Of a stretch of 64,000 nt of DNA, positions 50,000 to 59,743 are shown piece after piece. Source of the stretch: Mycoplasma sp. SG1 (GTDB taxonomy: Bacteria; Bacillota_I; Bacilli_A; Mycoplasmatales; SG1); NCBI RefSeq assembly GCF_023612375.1, contig NZ_CP076852.1, positions 434,001 through 498,000 on the forward strand, read 5' to 3'. The notes under the pieces were generated by a model that ran no database searches, was not told the origin of the DNA, and was given only the letters and a program-made list of their open reading frames with translations. Positions within the stretch are counted from its first letter, which is position 1. Each line of letters opens with the position of its first letter. Made by a program: the position numbers and the translations under genes.

Positions 50000-51046
50000 A
50001 TGAATTCACATGATTCAATTACCCGTTATAAAATTATAAAAAAAATAGGATCAGGTGGAATGGCTGAAGTTTTTTTAGCCCATGATAAACTTCTAAATAA
50101 AGAAGTAGCTATTAAAAAAATTAAATTTTCAAGAACGAATAATAACGAAAATACTAGCGAATTATTAAACGCTGATGCACAAGCTAAAAAATTTGTAAAA
50201 ATTAAAAGAATTGACAGAGAAATTCAAACTCTTTCAATGCTTAGGCATAAATCATTAGTAAAACTTCATGATTATTTTGTTGATAATGAAGGATATGATA
50301 ATATCGTAATGGAATATGTTCCTGGGTTAACCTTAATTCAAAAACTTAAACAGGATGGAGTTTTTGAATTAAGAACTGGTCTTAACTTTTTTTTACAAAT
50401 TTTATATGCGGTTAAAGCAATTCATGATAACGGAATCATTCACCGTGATTTAAAACCACAAAATATAATAATGAACCCAAATGGAAGTTTTAAAATTACT
50501 GACTTTGGAATAGCTATTTTAAAAGATCAAGAACATGTTACCAAAACTGATAATTTAATTGGCTCCCCTTTTTATCTAGCTCCTGAAATAATTTTGGGAA
50601 TTAATGATAAAAAAACAGATCCAAAGGTGGATATTTATAGTTTGGGTATTATTCTTTATGAAATTTTTGTAGGTGCTCCGCCTTTTGCAAAAGATGCAAA
50701 TGTCCTGAAAATTATTCAAAATCAACTAACTACTAGCATACCGTTGGTATCATTAATAAATAACTCCATCCCGTCATCGGTTGATAAAATAATTTTGAAA
50801 TCTACTTTTAAAGATCCAAAAAAACGTTATAACTCAATTGATGAAATTATAATTGATGTTAATAAGATACTAAATAATAAACCATTAGATATCAAAGCAA
50901 AAAAAATTAATTGGTATACAAAAAAATGGCAAAAAGTTTTTACAAAAAATAAAACTATAAAAAAATATTACCATTGAATTGGTTTTTTATTGTTTATATT
51001 TTTTACTTTACTAGCAATAACTATTATTTTGTTAATTAAAATTTAA
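50000..51046 (+). CDS. Ser/Thr protein kinase (PrkC-like), no PASTA domains
   Basis: 348 residues. The kinase domain has GSGGMAEVFLAHD, Lys in EVAIKKIK, HRDLKPQNI, DFG (TDFGIAIL) and SPFYLAPEI, all intact. A basic juxtamembrane stretch (WYTKKWQKVFTKNKT) precedes a single membrane helix at the very C-terminus with only a few residues beyond it. Classic PrkC has extracellular PASTA repeats that sense peptidoglycan; their absence fits a wall-less cell. The frame crosses a TGA (Trp) at 50975. Its stop overlaps that of sigA on the other strand. Confidence 0.95.
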
Positions 51047-52152
51047 TTGTTTTGAAAATGCTTTAAATTTATTGGATATCTTAATTTTTTAATAACTTTG
51101 GATTCAATTTGACGGATTCTTTCCCTAGATAAATTAAAAATTATTCCAATTTCTTCTAATGTATGCTCTTTATTGTATGGTGCTAAACCATATCTCATTT
51201 TAATTATTTTTTCTTCTTTTAAAGAAAGAACATTTTTAAAAATTTTGTCCATTTTAATTTTTAGCATTTTATTTTCAATAAAAAGTTCAGGATTTAATGT
51301 TTTTTTGTTTTCTACAAAATTTTCAAAATTACTATCAACACTTTCTTTCAAAGGTTTATCTAAACTTATTGGTTCAAGAATAATTTTTTTAATATCTCTT
51401 AATTTTTTTAGTGTAATATTAGGATGGGTTTTTTGTAATTCAAACAAAACTTCGTTATCAAAAGGATCTCTGCCTAATGATTCATTTAAATTATGATTTA
51501 TTTTTGAAAGTTTATTTATGATTTCAACCATATGAACAGGAATACGTATCGCCTTGCCTTGATCTGCGATTGATCTTGAAATTGCTTGTTTTATTCATCA
51601 AGTTGCATATGTTGAAAATTTATATCCTAACTTATAATCAAATTTTTCAATCGCTTTCATTAAACCGATATTACCTTCTTCAATTAGATCACTAAAATCT
51701 AAGCCACGGTTACTATATTTTTTAGCAATCGAAATAACCAATCTTAGGTTAGATTCTATTAATTGAAATCTCGCAAATTCGGCTTCTTCAGGATCGCCTT
51801 CTTTAATTTTACGAGCAAGTTCAATCTCTTTAGATTTATTTAGAAGATTTTTTTTACCAACAGCATTTAAATAATATTTAATGTTATCAGAGATTTTTTC
51901 TTCTTTTGTTAAATTAATAGATAAATGTTTTGTTTGAAAGGTTGATTTAAGCTCAACATTATTTTTTAAAATTTCATCTATTTTATCAACTAACTTTTTA
52001 TTGTCTGAGTTTTTATCGCTATCGACATCCACAATAATGTCTTCTTCTAAATCACTTATAATCTCAAGACTTTTTTCAGTAGATAAACTATCTGAAATAG
52101 TTTTTTTACGCTTAATTGATTTTTTTGAGTTAATGTTGTTTTTATCGCTCAT
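51043..52152 (-). CDS. sigA: Primary sigma factor RpoD/SigA
   Basis: 369 residues. An acidic, Lys/Ser-rich N-terminus (1-75) is followed by region 1.2 ([15 protein letters not shown]), region 2 ([49 protein letters not shown]), region 3, and region 4.2 helix-turn-helix [21 protein letters not shown]. It directs RNA polymerase to the TATAAT boxes seen here. It lies 108 bases after dnaG, the usual dnaG-sigA macromolecular-synthesis pairing. Region 1.1 is reduced, as in other mollicutes. Confidence 0.96.
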
Positions 52153-52260
52153 ATTTATTAAATTTTCATTTAAATGTTATTCAATATTTTCATTAAAGTT
52201 TAAAACAATAGAAAATTATTTATCTATTATCTTTTTAAAAAACATAAAAAAATTAAGTTT

Positions 52261-54099
52261 TTATTTAACTTGATTTAGTAATTTTAGTAGATCGGATAAT
52301 AATTTTTCTTGTTTAAATTTATTTTCCAATAACTCAAATTTTTTGTTAAAATCGTTGCACTTTCTAATGTCTGAAATCAATTTTATAATGTTTTCTTTTT
52401 TTTCTAAAATTAAATGACTAATAATAAGGTTTTGAAAATCAATGATTTTAATTTTATCAACTATATACTCTGGCTTTTTTTGATCTATTTTTTCTAATGA
52501 TTTAATTAAATTATTAATTTTATCATTATTAAGTTGTTTTGTGTTCAATAAGTTTATGATATTTTTATATTTATCTGCATTATTTGTATCAAACAATAAA
52601 AAAAATAAGACCTTTTTATATAACTCATTATTAAAGTTACAAGGCATGGAAAAAAAAACTTCTTTTAATTTTTGATGAATGATTATTTGATTTAAAATTA
52701 ATAATTCTAAATCCTCAAAACTATTGCCCTTTTCTTTGGATTTAATGGCCTTATTTTCATTAGGTAATGAAATATCAGAAAAAAAATTTGAATTTGTAAA
52801 AAAAGACTTAAACAATAAATTATATTCTATTTTAAAAAAATTCGATAATTTTTTTAATAAATTCTGTTGTAATATTTCATCATTGATATTTTTAATAATT
52901 TTAAAAAATGAATTTTTAACATCATTTTTTAGATTGGTGTTATTAATTAAAAAAATTATTAATTCAAATAAATCAAAAGTCTTTTTCGATAAATATTCTA
53001 TATAATCTTTCTTCTCAGATGCAGAAAAATTACAATAAAATTGATTTATATCTTTAAAATTGTTATCTAAAATAATACCCTTAATATTATAAACACCATT
53101 TTTAAATAATAAAATTAGATTTTTTAAGCAACCTGATAATCCAGGAGAATCGGTATCTGGAACCAAAATAATACCAAATTCATTAGCTTTTTTTAATAAA
53201 TTTATGTGTCCTTGACTTAAATACATTCCCATAGTGCCTAGTACTGTTTTAAAGCCTAAAATAACCATGGTTATGACATCAAGATAACCTTCTGTTATAT
53301 AAATATTTGAATTATTATTTTTTAATGAAATTTCATTAAAAAAATGATCACTTTTGATAAATATCTTTGAATTTTTTGTATTAAAATATTTGATTGAATC
53401 TTCAAATAATGATCTACCTGCGTAAGCAATAATGTGATTGTTTATATCTATTATCGGAAAAATTATTCTATTTTTAAATATCTCTTTAAATTCTATTTCT
53501 TTGTTTATTTCGCCATGATAAGTGATTAGTCCAATATCTAGTAAATCTTCAAAACCAAACTCTTTATTTTCTTTTAGAATTGTTACAAAATTTTCTAATC
53601 CTTCAGATGAACCTATTTTAAAGTTTTTGATTGCTGATTTATTTATTTTTCTAGATTTTAAAAATTCAAAAGATAAATTATTTTTTGTTTGAATTAAATT
53701 CATTAACTGATAGTTATATAAATTGGAAACAAATTCCGTAATTTCAAAATATCTATTTTTTAGAAGTTCTATTTGAGATATTTTTGAATTAAAAAAATCA
53801 AGATAATCATCCTTTTGTAAATCGTTTATCTCTATTAATTTTTTAACTGCATCTATAAAACTTAACTTATAGTAATCTTGGATAAATTTAATTGAATTAC
53901 CTCCAGCTCCACAAGAAAAACACTTAAAAATTTGTTTTTTTGGTGAAACGGACATGCTAGGATTCTTATCATCGTGAAATGGACATAAACCAATAAAATT
54001 AGCTCCAACTTTTTTTAATTTAACAACCTGGCCAATTGTTTTTATAATATCGACATTTTCTAATAATTTATCGATATTGCTATATTTTTTTTCTTGCAT
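52261..54099 (-). CDS. dnaG: DNA primase
   Basis: 612 residues. The N-terminal zinc-binding CHC2 motif is CPFHDDKNPSMSV...FKCFSCGAGG (residues ~38-66). The TOPRIM domain shows YITEGYLDVITM, TMGMYLS and VPDTDSPG. The C-terminal helicase-binding third is Lys/Asn-rich and diverged. It makes RNA primers for the replication fork. It is 5 bases after glyS and upstream of sigA. Confidence 0.95.
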   Translation of the reverse strand: MQEKKYSNIDKLLENVDIIKTIGQVVKLKKVGANFIGLCPFHDDKNPSMSVSPKKQIFKCFSCGAGGNSIKFIQDYYKLSFIDAVKKLIEINDLQKDDYLDFFNSKISQIELLKNRYFEITEFVSNLYNYQLMNLIQTKNNLSFEFLKSRKINKSAIKNFKIGSSEGLENFVTILKENKEFGFEDLLDIGLITYHGEINKEIEFKEIFKNRIIFPIIDINNHIIAYAGRSLFEDSIKYFNTKNSKIFIKSDHFFNEISLKNNNSNIYITEGYLDVITMVILGFKTVLGTMGMYLSQGHINLLKKANEFGIILVPDTDSPGLSGCLKNLILLFKNGVYNIKGIILDNNFKDINQFYCNFSASEKKDYIEYLSKKTFDLFELIIFLINNTNLKNDVKNSFFKIIKNINDEILQQNLLKKLSNFFKIEYNLLFKSFFTNSNFFSDISLPNENKAIKSKEKGNSFEDLELLILNQIIIHQKLKEVFFSMPCNFNNELYKKVLFFLLFDTNNADKYKNIINLLNTKQLNNDKINNLIKSLEKIDQKKPEYIVDKIKIIDFQNLIISHLILEKKENIIKLISDIRKCNDFNKKFELLENKFKQEKLLSDLLKLLNQVK

Positions 54100-54104
54100 A
54101 AGTT

Positions 54105-55475
54105 TTAAGAATAATTTATTTTATTTTTAAAATATGTCATTAAATCTTGGATCTTATATCTTTGCTGATTAGTTGAATCTCTTTCACGGATTGTTACGGT
54201 TTGTGTATCGATTGAATCATAATCAAATGTAACGCAATATGGTGTCCCTATTGCATCTTGCCGATAATATCTTTTTCCTATAGAACCAGAATCATCATAA
54301 ACAACAGAAAAATCTTTTTTTAAATTTTTATATATTTCATAACTCTGCGCTTTAAACTTTCCAACTAACGGCAAAACAGCAATTTTATATGGAGCAAGGT
54401 TAACAGGTAACTTTAATACCACTCTATTATTTATACTATCTTCGAAATACCCTAATGTCAAAATAACTAATAAAAGCCTTTCTATACCAATACTAAACTC
54501 AACAACATGAGGAATAAACTTAATTTGTTTGTTTTGATCAATAAATGTAATTTTTTCTTTTGGAAAATGACAAAGTAAGTCATAATCTGATCTATATGCT
54601 AATCCTAATAATTCCTTTTCCCCAAACGGAAATTTAAAACAAATGTCTAAAGTTTTTTTAGAATAATGTGCAAGTTCATCTTTAGAGTGATAATGTTCAG
54701 AAAAATAATTATTAAATAATTTTTCAGAAACTTGCAAACTATTTCTTAAAAAAGTTTTTATTTTATCTAAATAATAACTAAAACCTTTTTCTCATTCATC
54801 AGGGAAAGTAAAATATTCTAATTCAAATTGTTCAAATTCTTTCGTTCTGAATATAAAATTACCAACTGTGGTCTCATTTCTAAATGCTTTTCCGATTTGT
54901 CCAATCCCAAAAGGAAATTTTAATCTTTGTGATTGAACAATATTTTTTAGATTTACAAATATATTTTGAGCAGTTTCTGGTCTTAAATAGGTTGATATTG
55001 CTTTATCATCAGTTAAAGATAAATTAACATTAAAAAGCATATTAAACTTTTTAAATAATGTTAAATTAACAGAATTACAGTTTAAACATTTTAACTTTTT
55101 TGAAGCAATCAGTTCATTTAATTCTTCAGGTGTATTGTCCTTATTTAATTTTTGATTAAATTCATCTATTTTAAATCTTGATTTACAATCTTTACAATCA
55201 GATAAATAATCAAAAAATAATTTTGCATGTAAACTATTAATTCATGTTTTTTGATTTGATAAAATTGCACCATCAAAACCTAACACTTTTTGTTCGCTTT
55301 CATTTTTTATAAAATAATCCCATAAAATCATTTTTATATTTCTTTTAATTTCGGTTCCAAGTGGACCTCAATCATATTGATTTCTAATTCCACCATAAAT
55401 TTCACTATTCGGCCAAACAAAGCCGTAAATTTTTAAATGATTTATTAAATTTTTAAAATTAGTATTTTCAGCCAT
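54105..55475 (-). CDS. glyS: Glycyl-tRNA synthetase, eukaryotic-type homodimer (GlyQS)
   Basis: 456 residues. The N-terminus reads FVWPNSEIYGGIRNQYDWGP; the two zinc Cys pairs CKDC and CLNC lie near residues 97-130. Class II motifs follow: TYLRPETAQNIF, IGKAFRNE and VEFSIGIERLLL. The C-terminal anticodon domain starts LAPYKIAVLPL. This alpha2 form is the one normal for mollicutes, not the alpha2-beta2 GlyQ/GlyS of most bacteria. The ATG at 55475 is fixed by the conserved N-terminus and lies 18 bases after ybeY. Confidence 0.95.
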
Positions 55476-55493
55476 ATATTATTATCAGTTATT

Positions 55494-55934
55494 TTAAATG
55501 TATTTATCGCAAGATAATATATTTCTTTGTAGAAAAAACATTTCATTATGTGTTTTTTGATTATCATGATCATAACCACATAAATGAAGAAGACCATGGA
55601 TTATCATTAAATAAAAAATATTACTTGATTTTAAAAGTAAATTTTCGTGTTGAATATTGACAAATATTTCTCCTAAATAAAATGTTTTCAATTTTTCTTC
55701 CCCAAAAACAGGCGCATAAGAAAAAGAAAGTACATCTGTTGGTTTATTTTTACCAAAAGTCTTAAAATTTAATTCTGTTATTTTTTTGTTATCAACTAAG
55801 TAAATTACAAATTCAGTATTTATATTTTTGATTTTATTTTGAACTTGAAAGGCGATCTCAATAAGATAATTTAATCTATCTAGATTAAAATTATATTTAA
55901 TATTTGTTAAGTTTAAAATTTTAAAAGAATTCAT
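55494..55934 (-). CDS. ybeY: Endoribonuclease YbeY (rRNA maturation)
   Basis: 146 residues. The metal site motif is HGLLHLCGYDHD near residue 115 (H-x3-H-x5-H). KPTDVLSFSY and YLGEIFVN are the other family signatures. YbeY takes part in 16S 3' end maturation and ribosome quality control. It begins 2 bases after the end of the C39-like gene and is followed by glyS, so it is in the same operon. Confidence 0.93.
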   Translation of the reverse strand: MNSFKILNLTNIKYNFNLDRLNYLIEIAFQVQNKIKNINTEFVIYLVDNKKITELNFKTFGKNKPTDVLSFSYAPVFGEEKLKTFYLGEIFVNIQHENLLLKSSNIFYLMIIHGLLHLCGYDHDNQKTHNEMFFLQRNILSCDKYI

Positions 55935-55936
55935 AA

Positions 55937-57046
55937 TTAAATATTTATTTTAAATATTTTTAAAAAGTAAGCATTTATATATTTATTTAAAAAAACCAAA
56001 AAAATATTCGAAGAAATAAACAGCATAATTCAATTAATATTAAATATAAAATAAATTAATAAAATTAAAAAATAAACAGAAAATATTAAAAAATAATTTA
56101 TGACTCACCTGTTTGAAAAATAAAGTTTTTGGACTATTTTTATATTATATTTTTTAAAAACTAAAAATTTTAATAATTGAAATACAATTTTGGTAAATAA
56201 CAATAATCCCAAAAATGTTACTCCCATAAAATATTGAAATAATAAAAAATATATGATCAATATTCAAAGTTGAAAACTATATTTAAAAAATGAAATTTTA
56301 TCGTAAAAAAGTCTCAAACATACATTAGAATAAACTTTTTTAGATAATAAAAATAACTTTTTGTTAACTCGTTTTTTTTCAATTTCTATAACAAAAATTA
56401 TGCAACTATAAATTAAAAATAAAGCTATAGAAAATAATAATGAAAAATCGAACATAATAAATATTCTTAAAATAAACGGTAAAAAAATTAACAAAATAAG
56501 TCCGATAAAATCTAAAACATAACTCCCAAAAACTAATTTTCAATCAGGGTTAAAAAGATAGTTTAAGGGTGGTTTATTTTTAAAATGTTCGTTGCTAAAA
56601 AATATATATTTACAATCATTATTTATTTTTTGAATTAAAACAAATAAATAATCGCAATTATTTAAAAATCAGTTTTTATCAACTAATAAATGTCCTCAAG
56701 TTGGGTCATATATTAATATTTTATTTTTAAAAATTTTTAAAATGTTTAAAATGTGCTTTTGATGATTTATTTTAATGATAGATAAACAATAATAATTTTT
56801 ATTAATAACTGGAACCGAAGAAATTATATAGCGATACTTTCAACTTTTTAAAATATTTAAAAAATTGAAAAAATCAATACCTTTTGCTGTTAATATATTT
56901 TTATAAAATGCTAAAAAAGTAAAATAACTAATTGAAAAATTTAATATATTAGTTTTATTTAATTTATAAATTATTTTTATTCCGCAATCATTTATCATGA
57001 ATAAAAATAGGGAAAATAAAATAATAATTATAATTTTTGATCGCAA
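55937..57046 (-). CDS. Membrane protein with a degenerate C39-peptidase-like N-terminus, no ATPase
   Basis: 369 residues from TTG 57046; a TAA lies directly upstream in frame. Residues ~17-140 resemble the C39 peptidase domain of bacteriocin exporters: MINDCGIKIIYKL (catalytic Cys), PVINKNYYCLSII, and KNKILIYDPTWGHLLVDKNWF-type end. The Cys is kept, but the His expected in a 'N-H-Y/F-V-V' block appears as Tyr-Cys. About six membrane helices follow, in the place of the exporter membrane domain. There is no nucleotide-binding domain and no ABC ATPase nearby. It overlaps the ThiT-like gene by 19 bases and is 2 bases before ybeY. Function unknown. Confidence 0.55.
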
Positions 57047-57675
57047 TTAATGTTTTGACTATTTTGATAATAATCAATTAAAAAAGAAATTGGAATTGGT
57101 AAAAATATAGCAAAAAATAAATATGTTCCGACCATATAATAACTATTTAAAACAAGAGAATTTGCCCAAACCTTTCAATTTTGTCAATTGCTATTCGAAG
57201 GAGCAAAATATAAAGCTCCAGAAATTACATGTAGAACAAAATTTATTAAAAAAATAATAATAAATACTATTTCTAAATAAATTATTTTTTTGGATTTGGA
57301 AAAATTATTGAATGCTGTTAAATCATTTTTAAAAAAGAAAATTTTAAATAAATTAATAACTAAGGCTGGAATTATATATGGTAAGTTGTAATCTAAAATT
57401 ACTTGTACTGGATTTATTAATCATCCGCTACTTGATGGGACTAATAAAATTGCTAATAATGATGTTATGATCCCAAATGTAAATGAAACTAGAAAACCAG
57501 TAATAAAACTAACTAAAATAATCGGTAAAAAATGAATCTCAATCGTCCCCCCGGTTGAAAATTTTGGAAAAACTCCTTCAAGAACAACAAAAACAATGGT
57601 TACTGCCATTAAAACAGCAATAATTGCAATTGTTTTTTGATTAAATCTTTTCTTTTTAGGTCAATCTCAATTCAT
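57028..57675 (-). CDS. ThiT-like ECF transporter S component
   Basis: 215 residues with six membrane helices. It starts MNWDWPKKKRFNQ and has VQVILDYNLPYIIPALV near residue 88, matching the ThiT 'Q.LLDY..AF..LG' core, and GALYFAPSNSN near residue 152. S components bind vitamins and are energised by shared EcfAAT modules, none of which are in view. Thiamine is the likeliest ligand. The ATG overlaps the stop of the RNase H gene (TAATG). Confidence 0.75.
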
Positions 57676-59016
57676 TAAATGATTCCATTAAAAGTTTGTA
57701 TATAAGTTTTAAATTTAGCTAATTGATTGAAACTTATTTTGTTATCTAAAATATTTAAAAGTTCTAAAATATTATTTAAATTATTTTTTATGAATTGGAT
57801 TGTTTTTAACCCATCATAGTTTTGATCAATTAATAAAGAAAAATTTATATCTTTGGTGTCGATATTAATCTCTTTTAACAAACTAGAAACAACAAGCGAA
57901 AAAGCAAAAAATAATTTTAAAGGAGAAAAATTTTCTATAACAAAAATTTTTTTTTGAACATCTTGTAAAATAAAAAGTTTTCAGTTGGTTTTCTGAAAAT
58001 TTATTTTTTAATAATTTAATAATTTCTTCTTCTGTCTTGGTGTTGAAAAAATCTAAATTAATAAAAAAATAATCATAAACGCCGTGGTATTCTAATTTAT
58101 AATTTTTAAAAAGTCAAGATGAAATTAACTTAGTTTCTTTAGATTTATCTAAAAGACTATTATTTAAATACACTAAACCATCATTTTGTTTTATAAATTC
58201 TAAATGAATTGGATTGTTATTGTAATTTATAGTTAAATGTTTTTTAAATTTAAGTATTTTGTAATCTATGATTTTTATCTCATTAAAATTAGTTTCTAAA
58301 ATCGATTTTAAATAATTATCTGTTAAAGTTTCAAAGTTAAAAACTAATGAATTTTTAACTCCTATTGTTTCGCTGTAGGCTTTGTTTAAATGAGCTTCAT
58401 TTGCTAATTTATCTGTTAAATTTAAGAAATTATTATCGCTGTGGCCTTTAATTTTTAAAAAATCAATTTGTGAATCATTATTAAAGTTTTGTTTGAATAG
58501 GTCTTGATACATTTTTATCATCGGATTGTTAGATTTTCAGGTTTTACAAAATTCACTTATCCCGATATAGTCATGACAAATTAAAGTCTTTTTAGAATTT
58601 AAGAGCAATGAGTATTTCATCGCAAACACAGCGGCCATCAATTCTCCTGCTACATTATTATGTTTTGAAAAAAATTTATGTAAAAATTTTTTTTTGATTG
58701 TTATTTTTGTTAACTGATTGTTAAATGAATTTGTTAATATTAAAATTCCTGCTGTGAAAGACTTTGTCAATTTATTAAAGCTGCCGTCAATAAAAAATAC
58801 TAGGTCATATTTTTCTAATCTTTTTTTGATATCATCAATTGTTTGAACAGATAAAGGGCTAGTATTTAAATAATTATTAATTGAATCTTCTGCTTCTTTT
58901 ATTGTTTTAAATGATTTATAAATTGCGTTAGGGTAACCGTTAACTTGATCAAAACACTCTTTTCAAGAATTATAAATTCCCGTTTTTTTCCCAACGTAAA
59001 CAACATAATATTTCAT
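57675..59016 (-). CDS. Viroplasmin-RNase H1 hybrid protein, frameshifted before its C-terminal part
   Basis: The N-terminal RNA/DNA-hybrid-binding viroplasmin domain (residues 1-50) begins MKYYVVYVGKKTGIYNSW and contains GYPNAIYKSFKTIKEAE. The RNase H fold (residues ~70-215) shows the four acidic sites: FIDGS, GELMAA, CHDYIGI and DKLANEA. After residue ~345 the frame ends early. The sensible continuation LFILQDVQKKIFVIENF (57979 to 57675) is in another frame, one base away, at an A4 run (57978-57981). The catalytic domain is unaffected. The C-terminal ~200 residues are a mollicute-type extension of unknown role. It removes RNA from RNA-DNA hybrids. Confidence 0.8.
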
Positions 59017-59025
59017 AAAGATATT

Positions 59026-59661
59026 TTAATCAATTCTGTATTGATTATTTTTAAAAATATCTATTAATCTTATAGTTGGAATATATAAAACGATGTTAAA
59101 TGTAAAAAATCCTATAATTCCAAAAAAATTAGATAAAAAACCATATCCTCATTTATCTAGACCTCCACGATTACCAGGCAAGGCGAAAAAATATAAAGCG
59201 CCAGCGACTGAACGTGATATATAAATAGCAACAAAAGAAGCAATAACGACAAATTCTGTAAAAAAAAGTTTTTTAAAAACGGATAGTTCTGTGAAATTAC
59301 GATATTTTTGCGCTTCTTTTCTACTAAAAAGTCAAACTATACTAATAAATAATCAAACAAAAAACATTGGAACTAAATATGGGATAACAAAATCTAAAAA
59401 AACTTGTCCAAAGCCAATAATTAAACTTGGTTTTATAAAAATCATTCTTAGTGCAAACGAAAGAATTGAAGCAACCGATGCAATTGAAAAAGGTGCTGTA
59501 AAAGCAAGAATAAAAATCGGAACAAGGTAAACTTCGAATGCAGAATTAACTAGGAAACTTGGAGATCAAAAAAATTGAACCATCGATATAACAAGAACTG
59601 TTGTTATCATCATAGAGCAATAAGCTATATATTGATTGGTTCACATTCTTTTTTTATTCAT
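59026..59661 (-). CDS. Second ThiT-like ECF transporter S component
   Basis: 211 residues, six membrane helices, starting MNKKRMWTNQYIAYC. GFGQVFLDFVIPYLVPM near residue 82 corresponds to the ligand-site loop of the paralogue at 57028, and AGALYFFALPGNRGG near residue 150 matches its GALYFAP block. The two differ widely elsewhere, so they may bind different ligands. It is 9 bases upstream of the RNase H gene, so the two S components flank it. Confidence 0.7.
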
Positions 59662-59743
59662 ATTTATTAAAAATTTTAAGAAGGTAAAATATTGGTATTA
59701 AGTTTTTCTACTTTCTAAAATGAAAATACAACTTAACAAATTT

